Assembly: GCF_035556095.1 (NCBI RefSeq)
Contig: NZ_DATMFT010000005.1
Location: 186,001 to 250,000 of the forward strand
DNA: 64,000 nt
From: Parapedobacter sp035556095
Lineage (GTDB): Bacteria; Bacteroidota; Bacteroidia; Sphingobacteriales; Sphingobacteriaceae
Direction of reading: 5' to 3'
Part shown: one piece after another, positions 1 to 8,651 of the stretch
Layout: every line of letters begins with the position of its first letter
Numbering within the stretch: the stretch's first letter is position 1
Translations under genes and position numbers: made by a program
Notes under the pieces: model-generated
Databases searched by the model: none
The model's input: only the letters and a program-made list of their open reading frames with translations
What the model was told of the DNA's origin: nothing

Positions 1-2
1 AG

Positions 3-1469
3 GTAACCGTCCCCGCCGGAACGGATGTGACCTTCCATATCGCTATGGAGATCGGCGGTCCTGAGATTACCGGCGAAGCGATATCGGCCATCTTGCAAAA
101 TCCGCCGATGGTCATTCGGCAAGCGAATGCGGCTCATACCCAGCAGGTGGAAGACATGTTTGGAAAGTTGCCCCGCTTCTCTGCGAGCGACAAGCGACTG
201 GAGGATTATTACTATCGGTCTTTGGTAACCCTATTGACCAATAAGTGGGAGGTGCCGGAATTCCTCTTGCAACCCTATTATGGGAGCGGGGGGGTTATTG
301 GCGGCTGTGTAGGTAATTACCTGTGGGAGTTCGGGCTTCCTGCGCAGATTTTCCCGCTCTATGATCCACTGGCATCAGCGAGCCATATCAAGCAGTTCCT
401 CAAAGTGGACATGACCAAACATTACCTCTTCGAACCGATGACCGGCGAAGGAGGGGGAGTGTGGTACCAGGTGAACCAAGATAAGATCGTGGAGTTGATT
501 TACTATTATATACTTCATACCGGCGATGTGGGGTTCCTTGATGAGGTGGTAGAAGGCAGGCCTATTTATGACCACATGCTACAAAACGCGTTATTCGGTG
601 ACGACCTCAGCAAAAAAATCAACCTCGTGGACTATGGTCACGATGGCGAGAATCACCTGGAACTTCGGCGAGGCTATCCTTACCGGGGTGTCATGCCCGA
701 TGTGAATGCGTTGCGGTACCTAACTTATATCCGCGCATATGAGTTGACAAAATTAGCCGGAAAGCCCATGAAGCAGTTGTTCGCCCGTGCCGAGGAGTTG
801 AAAGACCTATTGAAACGAGAGCTGTGGAGCGAGAAAGACCAATGGTTTTTCTTCCGGTATGACGGTAAGAAAGATATCCGGTATACGAATTTTATGTACA
901 CATTGATCGGTACGGGTGTGTTTGATGAGGAAGTGGAGCGGGGGCTGCTGTCGCATCTGAATGAAAAGGAATTTCTGGGCGACTACGGTATCCATAGCAT
1001 TTCCAAGCTTGACCCGGCCTATGATCAGGTAGATATAGACCACGGTGGCGGCGGTAGTTATGTGGCGTTTCCTCCACTGATCTGCCAGCGGTTGTATAAC
1101 GCAGGTTTCGCTGATGCTGCCAACGACCTGTTGGAGCGTCACCTCTGGTGGGGTGAGCGGCTGCCCTATTGGGGTGACTCGAAGGTGGCCAACTATATGG
1201 GCTACCGTGAAGATACCCCGCTGCAAAGCGACTTTGATGCGTGTACCGGTGCACAGACGTTTATCTTCGGGCTGTTCGGAGTCAGTGTAGGATTGGACGG
1301 AACCATTACGGTAAACCCGACGGTACCTTCGTTCTCGCCGGAAATCCGATTGGAGGGATTGAAGATACGGGGTAAGGAGCTGGCCATCGACGCCAATGCC
1401 AACGGGTATACGGTTACTGTGGATGGGAAGCCCTATACCGAAGCATTGGGTATCCCCATCACGTTTTAA
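3..1469 (+). CDS. Six-hairpin (MGH1-like) glycoside hydrolase, 5' end outside the window
   Basis: The frame is open to the left edge, so 488 C-terminal residues are seen and the true start lies outside. The protein is Trp/Tyr/Gly-rich with the alternating helices of an (alpha/alpha)6 toroid, a DIDHGGGG segment and a WWGERLPYWGDS segment near the end, followed by a short beta-rich tail. This matches the mannosylglycerate-hydrolase/GH63-like superfamily. The exact family and substrate cannot be read from the sequence. It lies 28 nt before a GH28 enzyme on the same strand, so a role in pectin side-chain breakdown is inferred. There may be a signal peptide in the missing part. Confidence 0.72.
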   Translation, partial: VTVPAGTDVTFHIAMEIGGPEITGEAISAILQNPPMVIRQANAAHTQQVEDMFGKLPRFSASDKRLEDYYYRSLVTLLTNKWEVPEFLLQPYYGSGGVIGGCVGNYLWEFGLPAQIFPLYDPLASASHIKQFLKVDMTKHYLFEPMTGEGGGVWYQVNQDKIVELIYYYILHTGDVGFLDEVVEGRPIYDHMLQNALFGDDLSKKINLVDYGHDGENHLELRRGYPYRGVMPDVNALRYLTYIRAYELTKLAGKPMKQLFARAEELKDLLKRELWSEKDQWFFFRYDGKKDIRYTNFMYTLIGTGVFDEEVERGLLSHLNEKEFLGDYGIHSISKLDPAYDQVDIDHGGGGSYVAFPPLICQRLYNAGFADAANDLLERHLWWGERLPYWGDSKVANYMGYREDTPLQSDFDACTGAQTFIFGLFGVSVGLDGTITVNPTVPSFSPEIRLEGLKIRGKELAIDANANGYTVTVDGKPYTEALGIPITF

Positions 1470-1497
1470 TACTTGTTTATATTGTCAACTCATTGTT

Positions 1498-2988
1498 ATG
1501 ATTAGGAAATCGGTTGCCATTGTTACATGGATAGTGACCATGCTATCCAGCTGTTTAGCTACTCAGCAGGATGGATATAACATCGTCGATTTCGGTGCGA
1601 TAAGTGACGGCATCACCGTCAACACAGAAGCGATCAACAACGCAATACGGGCTTGTGCTGTCGATGGCGGCGGGCGCGTAGTTATCCCGCCCGGAACATT
1701 CAAGAGCGGTACGATCCGGCTGCTTAACAACGTAGAACTATATCTGGAGACGGGAGCCGTACTTATGGCAAGCACCGATCGACGGGACTTTCCACGGCAG
1801 CCTCAGCCGACGTACCGCTCCTTAAAAGATAAAGGGGGTTGGTTTGCATTGGTGTATGCTCTGGAAGCCCAAAATATTGCTATCACCGGCAAGGGTACGA
1901 TTGATGGCAACGGAGCTGCGCAGCAGCCTGACCCGACCTTGTTTGGAGGCGACCTGGATGGACGACCCCGTAATATCCTTTTTATTTCCTGCAAAGGTGT
2001 CCGTGTGGAGGGTATCAGCATGCGGAATTCGGGGATGTGGAACCAACATTACCTGGATTGTGAAGATGTACTGATCGACCGGATTGAGGTGTATAACCAT
2101 TCCAATCGCAATAACGACGGTATAGATATCGACGGCTGCCGCCGGGTCGTTTTATCCAACTCAATCATCGATTCCGATGACGATGGAATCACACTCAAGA
2201 GTACCGGTCCGGCCCCAACCGAAGACGTAGTGATCACTAACTGTGTGGTGTCCAGCTTCTGCAATGCAATCAAAGCGGGGACGGAGTCTACCGGTGGATT
2301 CCGTAATATCAGCATCAGCAATTGCGTGGTGAAACCGAGCAGGAGCGAAACGAATCCGATATTCGGTACTCCACGTCATGGTATAACCGGCATATCGCTG
2401 GAAATCGTGGATGGTGGAACCATGGAAGGCATCACGATAAGCAATGTTACTATCGAGGGGACGGAGTGCCCGCTGTATATCCGCTTGGGCAACCGGGCGA
2501 GGAAATATGCAGAGGATGTTCCCTCGCCGCCGATGGGCAAAATGCGAAACATATCCATCAGCAACGTGATCGCTTACCATACGGGCAATTTTTCCAGTTC
2601 CATCACCGCCATCCCGGGCCACTACATCGAAAATGTACTGTTGAGCAATGTGCAATTCTTCAACCGTGGGGGACTCCAGCCGGGAGATTATATCAGCCGT
2701 GCTAAGGATGTGGCAGAAGATGAACGGGGCTATCCGCAGCCCACGGTGTGGGGGAACTTGCCTTCGTCGATGTTCTTTATCCGCCATGCGAAGCGTGTAT
2801 CGCTAATCGGCTTCCAGTTCGGGAGTGATAGGCCGGACCCCCGACCACCCTTGGTAGCGGTGGACGTGGATCTGCTGCGGGTAGTGAATGGAATGCATAC
2901 CGGGCCGTCTGCAAAGGGTGTCCCTTTCATGGTGTCGGAAGGCGTTGCCTCGCATCATGTGGAAACGCCCATAGGTTGGGACGAATAA
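1498..2988 (+). CDS. GH28 polygalacturonase-like lipoprotein
   Basis: A right-handed beta-helix glycosidase of 496 residues. The N-terminus is a lipoprotein signal with lipobox LSSC, so the protein is probably anchored in an outer membrane or periplasmic face. The domain opens with NIVDFGAISDG, typical of pectate-lyase-fold GH28 enzymes. The acidic catalytic segments are NNDGIDID (about residues 205-212) and DSDDDG (225-230), followed by a His in RHGITG and an IRLG motif. Expected reaction: hydrolysis of alpha-1,4-galacturonosyl links in pectin or rhamnogalacturonan. The ATG at 1498 is chosen because it starts the signal peptide; an in-frame ATG at 1396 lies inside the upstream gene. It probably shares a transcript with the glycosidase before it. 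Confidence 0.9.
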   Translation: MIRKSVAIVTWIVTMLSSCLATQQDGYNIVDFGAISDGITVNTEAINNAIRACAVDGGGRVVIPPGTFKSGTIRLLNNVELYLETGAVLMASTDRRDFPRQPQPTYRSLKDKGGWFALVYALEAQNIAITGKGTIDGNGAAQQPDPTLFGGDLDGRPRNILFISCKGVRVEGISMRNSGMWNQHYLDCEDVLIDRIEVYNHSNRNNDGIDIDGCRRVVLSNSIIDSDDDGITLKSTGPAPTEDVVITNCVVSSFCNAIKAGTESTGGFRNISISNCVVKPSRSETNPIFGTPRHGITGISLEIVDGGTMEGITISNVTIEGTECPLYIRLGNRARKYAEDVPSPPMGKMRNISISNVIAYHTGNFSSSITAIPGHYIENVLLSNVQFFNRGGLQPGDYISRAKDVAEDERGYPQPTVWGNLPSSMFFIRHAKRVSLIGFQFGSDRPDPRPPLVAVDVDLLRVVNGMHTGPSAKGVPFMVSEGVASHHVETPIGWDE

Positions 2989-3067
2989 GTCGCTGCAATC
3001 TCATTTTTCCAAAACAATTCCGGCCGTTTCCCTGTAAGTCTTAATAAAGAAAGAGGAGGAAGATTTT

Positions 3068-3631
3068 ATGGCTGATGAATTGAAAGACCGGCGTGTAGCT
3101 ATTTTGACAGCTGATGGATTCGAGGAAATCGAACTGACAAGTCCGCGCGATGCCATCCAGATAGCTGGTGGCAAGACGTATATTGTATCGCCGAAAAACG
3201 ATGTGGTGCGTGCGAAGAAAGGAAACGAATGGAGTTTGGATTTTGACGTCGATGTGTCGCTTGAACAGGCTAGTCCAGATGACTATGACGCACTACTCAT
3301 CCCCGGCGGTGTAATTAATCCGGACAAGCTGCGTGCGATTGACAAGGCACTGGATTTTGTGAAAGCATTCTTCGATGCAGGGAAGCCCGTTGCCGCGATC
3401 TGCCACGGGCCGCAGGTACTTATCGACGCCGAAGTGGTAGCCGGAAGAAAGATGACTTCTGTAAAGAATATCCGCAAGGATCTGATCAATGCAGGTGCAC
3501 GTTGGGAGGACAGCGCCGTTGTGGTTGACCAGGGGTTGGTAACCAGCCGAACGCCCGACGACCTTCCCGATTTTAACGAAAAGGTCATCGAGGAATTCAC
3601 GGAAGGTAAGCATGCTGGCCAGCATGCATAA
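3068..3631 (+). CDS. DJ-1/PfpI family protein (PfpI/YhbO type deglycase)
   Basis: 187 residues, the usual length for the PfpI subfamily. The nucleophile elbow AICHGP places Cys112 next to His113, with the conserved acidic partner in GFEEIEL (Glu20). Members of this family act on glyoxal-modified proteins and nucleotides or show weak peptidase activity; they are cytoplasmic stress proteins. A strong purine-rich ribosome site (AGAGGAGGAAG) sits 5 nt before the ATG, much clearer than at most genes here. It faces the SMP-30 gene and the two stop codons are 2 nt apart. No operon partner is evident, so it is probably a single-gene unit. Confidence 0.9.
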   Translation: MADELKDRRVAILTADGFEEIELTSPRDAIQIAGGKTYIVSPKNDVVRAKKGNEWSLDFDVDVSLEQASPDDYDALLIPGGVINPDKLRAIDKALDFVKAFFDAGKPVAAICHGPQVLIDAEVVAGRKMTSVKNIRKDLINAGARWEDSAVVVDQGLVTSRTPDDLPDFNEKVIEEFTEGKHAGQHA

Positions 3632-3633
3632 AC

Positions 3634-4512
3634 CTAACGGACACCCCTGACTGCCATTTGTAGCGTAAATACTTTGTCGCTGGCGGTGATGAACAATACA
3701 TCGTGATTCAAGCCGCTGAAACAGACGTTGGCTGTCCAGTTTACCGGCACATCGATGTGCTGGATTTTATTTCCAGCAGGATCGTATACGTCGATACCTT
3801 TGCCTGTGAGGTATACATTGCCTTTTTCGTCAATCGTCATTCCATCGGACCCTTGGTTTGCAAAGAGTTGTCTGTCGCTGATTGTGCCATCCTTCCGCAG
3901 CGTGTAGCGATAGATTTTATTGTCCCCGATATCGGCGACGTACAAGAACTTTCCATCCGGTGTGCCAATGATGCCATTCGGTCGTTTGAATTGGTCGTCC
4001 AGTCGGGTCACCTGTCCATCCTGATACCTATACAGCGCTTCGGCGGCGAGGTCGGGTGAAGTCCGACTCCAATAGTCGCGCTGGTAATACGGGTCTGTGA
4101 AATAAAGGACACCTTTTGGGGAAACCCAAACATCGTTGGGCCCGTTGAAAAGGGAATCACGGTAGTTCACGGCCAACTTCTCGACTTTCCTATCCATTCC
4201 AATGCGCCACAGTTCGTATTGTTCGTCTGCACACGCAATCAAGTATCCGTGTTGGTCGACGTAGAGACCATTGGCCCTGCCCGCGGGTTCCATAAAGATA
4301 GCCAGGTTCCCATTCGTACCGTATCGCCAAATCCGGTTATTGGGCTGATCGGTAAAAAACACATTGCCATTCCGGTCCGCGGCGGGTCCCTCGGTAAAGC
4401 TGAAACCGTCGGCAAGCAATTGCAATGTAGCGCCGGGGGCGACAACCTGCGCGAAGCTCAACTGCACCGCGAAGACGGCTATGACGACCGTAAGATGGAA
4501 TTTTCGATTCAT
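3634..4512 (-). CDS. SMP-30/gluconolactonase-like secreted protein
   Basis: 292 residues with a cleavable signal peptide (about 1-22, ending SFAQ), so it is exported. The rest is a six-bladed propeller of the SMP-30/LRE family. The metal ligands of the family fit Glu41 (SFTEGP), Asn126 (NGPND), Asn179 (KRPNG) and Asp223 (GSDG). Relatives hydrolyse sugar lactones with a divalent metal; the substrate here is not known. It starts 11 nt after the OmpA-PD40 gene and is likely the last gene of that leftward run. Confidence 0.85.
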   Translation of the reverse strand: MNRKFHLTVVIAVFAVQLSFAQVVAPGATLQLLADGFSFTEGPAADRNGNVFFTDQPNNRIWRYGTNGNLAIFMEPAGRANGLYVDQHGYLIACADEQYELWRIGMDRKVEKLAVNYRDSLFNGPNDVWVSPKGVLYFTDPYYQRDYWSRTSPDLAAEALYRYQDGQVTRLDDQFKRPNGIIGTPDGKFLYVADIGDNKIYRYTLRKDGTISDRQLFANQGSDGMTIDEKGNVYLTGKGIDVYDPAGNKIQHIDVPVNWTANVCFSGLNHDVLFITASDKVFTLQMAVRGVR

Positions 4513-4523
4513 CGTTCCTATTG

Positions 4524-6446
4524 TTAATTTGTGTTTAATCCAATGATTTTGAAATCTGTGCGCCGATTGAGCTGGCGACCTTCCGGCGTTTCGTTGGTGG
4601 CCACCGGATGGGATTGGCCATATCCCTTGAAACGCAACCGTTGCGCCGAGATACCGGCTTGGACCAGATAACCATATACGGCTTGGGCACGGCTTTCCGA
4701 CAGCTGTTGGTTGTAAGCTTCTGTGCCCGTATTGTCGGTGTGGCCGCCGATTTCGACCAGTACTTGTTTATTCAGGTCAAGGAAGCGGACGAGTTGATCC
4801 AGGTCACTCTTGGATTGGGGCAGCAGGGCAAATTGATCGGTTTCGAAGAAAATGTTGCTCAGTGTTTGTGAGTTGCCAACCTTTATCCGCGACAGCGGGA
4901 TACGTATTTCATAGGCATCGTTGATTTTCACGCTGTCGTCGAGCGGATAGCTTTCTGAGAAAAAGAGGTAGCCGGGCTGGTTGATGTGCAACGCGTATGT
5001 CTTGCCAAAGGGTAGGGGGGCGAGGAAAGTCCCATCCTCGTAATCGGCGGTTTCGTTATATAACACCTGATTGGTCGTAACGTCTGTCACCCTCACCTCG
5101 GCTTGAAGCGGATTGCTGCTTTCGGCATCCACAATGATACCTTTGAGATACGCTACGGGATCGGGGCGTGCAGCCTCTGGCAGTTGGAAAGCGTATATGT
5201 CTAAACCGCCGATAGCGTCTGGCCTGCGGGTTGAGAAGAAAGCCTGCATGCCGTTCATGCTCACTGTCAACGCGTTTTGCTCGTGATGGTCGTTGATTGG
5301 ATAGCCGATATTGACGGGATGCCCCCAGTTACCAATGCTATCTTTCCTGCTTTTGAAAATATCTTTATCGCCCAATCCCGGCCAGCCATTGGAGGCGAAG
5401 TAAAGCGTGCGGTTGTCAGCATGGATGTAAGGTGAGCTTTCATCGTAGGGTGTATTAACGGCGGGGCCGAGGTTCTGTGGTTCTCCCCATTGTCCATCTG
5501 CTTTGAGCAAGGCCCTCCAAATGTCATACCCTCCTTGTCCGCCAGGGCGGTTGCTGACGAAGTAAAGCGTACGCCCATCGGCGGCCAATGCGGGCTGTGC
5601 TTCCCAACCCCGGGTATTGATGGGCGCACCTAAATTATGGGGCGCTCCCCAACGATCACCCTCGCGCCTCGAAACGTATATATCACAACTCCCCAAGCCG
5701 TCGGGTCGATTGCAGCCGGTGAAAAACAGGTATTTCCCATCTGGCGAAATGCAATGGGCGCCTTCGTTGTACAGCTCCGAATTGATTTGCCCTTGTAAAA
5801 ACCCGGCTTCCTGCCAGGTATTGCTACTATCCCTGGTACTCATGAAGAAATTCTCGCGGTTGTCCTTCTTGCGTGTAAAGATGATAGTCTGCTGATCGGC
5901 GGTAAGCCGGGGGAAGTATTCATCGAAGGGGCTATTGATCGCGGGTCCGGCATTTTGGGGGGCAAACGGGACGGGGTTGCGCAATGCTGTTGCGCTAAAC
6001 TCACAATCCGCAATGTATTTATCGGTAAGCCGTCTGCTTTCCGCCGCTAAACCTGGCGTATCCCTGTACCGGTTCAGGGCAGTCAGTGCATCGGTATAAT
6101 TGCCCGTATGCAGGAGGCTTTCACCGAGGCCAAACCACGTAAGCGGTGTTAGGGTAGGGTCAAGTTGAATGACCTTCTTGTAGTTGCGTTTGGCCATTTC
6201 ATAGTCCCGTTGTTTGCGGTAAATGTCTCCAAGTTGTTGATAGGCGGTGGCGAATCCGGAATCCAATGCAATCGCCTTTTCCAGTGATGCAACGGCGAGG
6301 TTATATTGTTGAGCCCTAAGTTGCAATCCCGCCTTATCGAATGCCTGTTGTGCACGTTTATTGTTGGACGGTTTTTGCCCGGTGGCGGACAGTGAAAACA
6401 ACACGCCGAATAAAATTAGGATGTATGTCGCGTTTACTGTTTTCAT
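4524..6446 (-). CDS. OmpA-family protein with TPR and PD40 repeats
   Basis: 640 residues. Order of parts: signal peptide (ending ATGQ), two or three tetratricopeptide repeats (about 30-140), a series of PD40/WD40-like blades with SPDGKYLFFTG and DGRTLYFVSN motifs (about 165-420), a carboxypeptidase-regulatory-like beta-sandwich (about 430-520), and a C-terminal OmpA domain with GGHTDNTG and the NRRTDF peptidoglycan-binding motif. This multi-domain type is common in Bacteroidota; it is thought to be an outer-membrane or periplasmic protein bound to peptidoglycan. The gene is 12 nt downstream of the enoyl-CoA hydratase gene and 11 nt upstream of the SMP-30 gene. Confidence 0.92.
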   Translation of the reverse strand: MKTVNATYILILFGVLFSLSATGQKPSNNKRAQQAFDKAGLQLRAQQYNLAVASLEKAIALDSGFATAYQQLGDIYRKQRDYEMAKRNYKKVIQLDPTLTPLTWFGLGESLLHTGNYTDALTALNRYRDTPGLAAESRRLTDKYIADCEFSATALRNPVPFAPQNAGPAINSPFDEYFPRLTADQQTIIFTRKKDNRENFFMSTRDSSNTWQEAGFLQGQINSELYNEGAHCISPDGKYLFFTGCNRPDGLGSCDIYVSRREGDRWGAPHNLGAPINTRGWEAQPALAADGRTLYFVSNRPGGQGGYDIWRALLKADGQWGEPQNLGPAVNTPYDESSPYIHADNRTLYFASNGWPGLGDKDIFKSRKDSIGNWGHPVNIGYPINDHHEQNALTVSMNGMQAFFSTRRPDAIGGLDIYAFQLPEAARPDPVAYLKGIIVDAESSNPLQAEVRVTDVTTNQVLYNETADYEDGTFLAPLPFGKTYALHINQPGYLFFSESYPLDDSVKINDAYEIRIPLSRIKVGNSQTLSNIFFETDQFALLPQSKSDLDQLVRFLDLNKQVLVEIGGHTDNTGTEAYNQQLSESRAQAVYGYLVQAGISAQRLRFKGYGQSHPVATNETPEGRQLNRRTDFKIIGLNTN

Positions 6447-6458
6447 TACGGGAGATGG

Positions 6459-7217
6459 TTATCGGCTTTTGAATTCGCGAAGCGAGCGTTGTGCTTCTTC
6501 ATCCAGCGCTAGGCGGCCGCTAATGGTAGCCAGGTCGTAGAGCGACACCTCCCAATGGTCCGTACCTTGCCACAACGTCTGCTTTAATGCAGTGAGTGCT
6601 TCCGGGTTTTTGTTAAACAATGTATTGCAGAATTCGTCGATGGCTTTGTCCATCTCGGTAGTGGTGGGCTGTACGCTGTGGACCAAGCCATTCCGTTGTG
6701 CCCAATGGCTGTCAAAAAATGTGGTCGGATTTAAAGAAAGCGTGGTGAATGCGGAGAGACCGATTTTACGTTCCAATGCAGGAGCGATAACGAACGGGCC
6801 GATATTAATACTGATTTCGCTGAGTTTGACAGCTGCGTTTTCGGATGCAAAACAATAATCGCAGGCTGCCATAAGGCCAACGCCGCCACCTATCGCTTTA
6901 CCTTGGGTTCTACCTATCACGAGTTTGGGCGACCGTCGGATAGCGTTTATGACATGCGCAAACCCGGAAAAAAAGGCCTTACCTGCTTCTTCATCTGTTA
7001 GCGCCAAGAGCTCATCAAAGCTTGCCCCGGCGCAAAATGTACGGTCACCGTCACTTTGCAGTAGAATTAACTTTACGGCAGGTTCGGCCGCCGCTTGGAT
7101 ATGTTCACTGAGCTGTTTCAATAGGTAGGATGGTAGCGAATTATGCGCGGGGTGACCGAAAGTGATAACGGCGAGCCCGTCGGTGGTTATTTCGGTTTTT
7201 ACGAATCCTGAATCCAT
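6459..7217 (-). CDS. Enoyl-CoA hydratase/isomerase family protein
   Basis: 252 residues with a crotonase fold. The oxyanion-hole segments are visible as FCAGASFDELLAL and GKAIGGGVGLMAACDYCFAS. The family adds water to or isomerises acyl-CoA esters; the precise substrate cannot be told. Similarity is clearest to the methylglutaconyl-CoA hydratase-like group, but the usual pair of catalytic Glu residues is not obvious, so it may be an isomerase. It follows manC by 36 nt and has its own promoter-like element overlapping the manC stop codon, so it may be transcribed separately. Confidence 0.85.
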   Translation of the reverse strand: MDSGFVKTEITTDGLAVITFGHPAHNSLPSYLLKQLSEHIQAAAEPAVKLILLQSDGDRTFCAGASFDELLALTDEEAGKAFFSGFAHVINAIRRSPKLVIGRTQGKAIGGGVGLMAACDYCFASENAAVKLSEISINIGPFVIAPALERKIGLSAFTTLSLNPTTFFDSHWAQRNGLVHSVQPTTTEMDKAIDEFCNTLFNKNPEALTALKQTLWQGTDHWEVSLYDLATISGRLALDEEAQRSLREFKSR

Positions 7218-7253
7218 AGTGATTACATCAGCAAGGAACGCTGTGTTCCGTCA

Positions 7254-8336
7254 TCAAATATACTTATTGCCAAATTTCCCCTTTACATCGGCTACGATTT
7301 CCTTAACACCCTGTTCTTCATCCTTGGGGCAAATCATTAAGGTGTCGTCCGATTGGACCACGATGAAGTTGTGGAGTCCTTTCAAGATGACGAGCTTGTC
7401 CTTGGGTACATGGATCATACAATTCGACGAATCGTATGCGATCACATTTTCTGACGAAGAGGATACATTGCCGAGGTAGTCCTTTTCAGACAGTTCGTAT
7501 ATGGAGGCCCAGGTACCCAAGTCGGACCATCCGAAATCGACGGGCAGCACGAATACGTTGTCGGCCTTTTCCATGATGGCAAAATCGATGGAGATATTGA
7601 CGCACCGCACAAATGCTCCGGAAATGAATTTGGCCTCCCTATTGGTATTGTATACTTCTGTGCCTTCCCGGAACACTTCATTCATTTCCGTCTGGTACTT
7701 CTGAAAGGCTTCGATAATCGCTTTAGCTGACCAAATGAAAATCCCCGCATTCCAGAGAAAATCACCACTTTGCAGAAACGTCGTAGCGAGTTCAAGATTC
7801 GGCTTTTCGGTAAAGGTCTTCACCTTTTTAAAACCCGGCACCGCGGCGCTTTTGCCGTATTGGATATATCCATACCCCGTGTCGGGTCGAGACGGCTTTA
7901 TGCCTAGGGTAATGAGCCAATCATTATTCGCTGCACATTCGAGTCCCCTAATCACATCAGCTGAGAAACCATCAGGCTCCAGAATCAGGTGGTCAGCCGG
8001 TGCAATGACCATAACTGCATCGGGGTTCAACTGTTGTATTTTGTGGCCGGCATAGGCAATACAAGGTGCGGTATTGCGCATAATAGGTTCCAAGATCAGC
8101 TGCTGGGCCGAAAGCTCTGGCAATTGTTCCCTGACGAGCTGTGCATAGGACTCGTTTGTAGCCACGAAAATGTTCTCTTTGGGGATTACCTGCCGGAAAC
8201 GATCATATGTGCTTTGGATGAGCGTTTTACCGATACCCAGCATATCTATGAATTGTTTAGGCAATTTGGTGCGGCTCACAGGCCAAAACCGACTACCGAT
8301 GCCACCAGCCATGATAACGGCGTAATAATTCTTCAT
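7254..8336 (-). CDS. manC: Mannose-1-phosphate guanylyltransferase
   Basis: 360 residues, the length of the single-domain enzyme without the phosphomannose isomerase tail. The nucleotidyltransferase signature GGIGSRFWPVSR..PKQF is at residues 11-29, with a FTEKP motif further on. It makes GDP-mannose from mannose-1-phosphate and GTP in the cytoplasm, feeding fucose, rhamnose or mannose units of surface glycans. No other sugar-nucleotide genes are adjacent; the next gene encodes an unrelated CoA enzyme. Confidence 0.93.
   Translation of the reverse strand: MKNYYAVIMAGGIGSRFWPVSRTKLPKQFIDMLGIGKTLIQSTYDRFRQVIPKENIFVATNESYAQLVREQLPELSAQQLILEPIMRNTAPCIAYAGHKIQQLNPDAVMVIAPADHLILEPDGFSADVIRGLECAANNDWLITLGIKPSRPDTGYGYIQYGKSAAVPGFKKVKTFTEKPNLELATTFLQSGDFLWNAGIFIWSAKAIIEAFQKYQTEMNEVFREGTEVYNTNREAKFISGAFVRCVNISIDFAIMEKADNVFVLPVDFGWSDLGTWASIYELSEKDYLGNVSSSSENVIAYDSSNCMIHVPKDKLVILKGLHNFIVVQSDDTLMICPKDEEQGVKEIVADVKGKFGNKYI
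7255..7262 (-). promoter_or_regulatory. -7 element of the enoyl-CoA hydratase gene
   Basis: TATATTTG on the minus strand matches the Bacteroidota -7 consensus TAnnTTTG exactly. It lies 37 nt before the ATG at 7217 and overlaps the last codon of manC. No clear TTTG is seen at -33. Confidence 0.5.
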
Positions 8337-8651
8337 GTGTTGTCGTGCTTTCTATTCTCTATGTGCTTCTGGATTCCAGCCGTCCGGCCGATTTTTTTAT
8401 TTCCGTGCATAATATAGTCATTTTGCGGATGCCGTCATAACCAAGTATGCATTAAGTAATGTCATGCTTCCTCGCTGCTTAACGCAGCCATCTGGCTTAC
8501 AGCGACAGCGGAATGCTTAATGCAATATTTTTTTATTTCGGATTGCTTATCACAAATATATTTTCTAATTTTAGATACTGATATGCGCAAAAATATGTTA
8601 TTTTGGGCATTCTTTGGTTATCAGTCTATCTGAATTTTTGCGAAAGGCGCA
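8337..8651. other. Divergent intergenic region between manC and recQ
   Basis: 315 nt without a gene. It holds the structured element at 8448-8524, then an AT-rich stretch. A TATTTTG sequence near 8600 resembles a shortened -7 element for recQ but is one base short of the consensus. No tRNA or peptide ORF is convincing. Confidence 0.6.
8448..8524. other. Structured intergenic element (possible ncRNA or attenuator)
   Basis: Nested inverted repeats: TGCATTAAG (8448-8456) with CTTAATGCA (8516-8524), TTCC (8468-8471) with GGAA (8510-8513), TCGCTG (8472-8477) with CAGCGA (8500-8505), and a small AGCC/GGCT hairpin inside. A T-rich run follows at about 8526-8536 on the plus strand. The arrangement could fold as one long arm with a four-base bulge. 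Function is unknown. Confidence 0.4.

Noticed and set aside
2161..2787. A 208-codon frame on the minus strand opposite the GH28 gene.
   Set aside because: The plus-strand GH28 motifs are intact; nothing supports the reverse frame.
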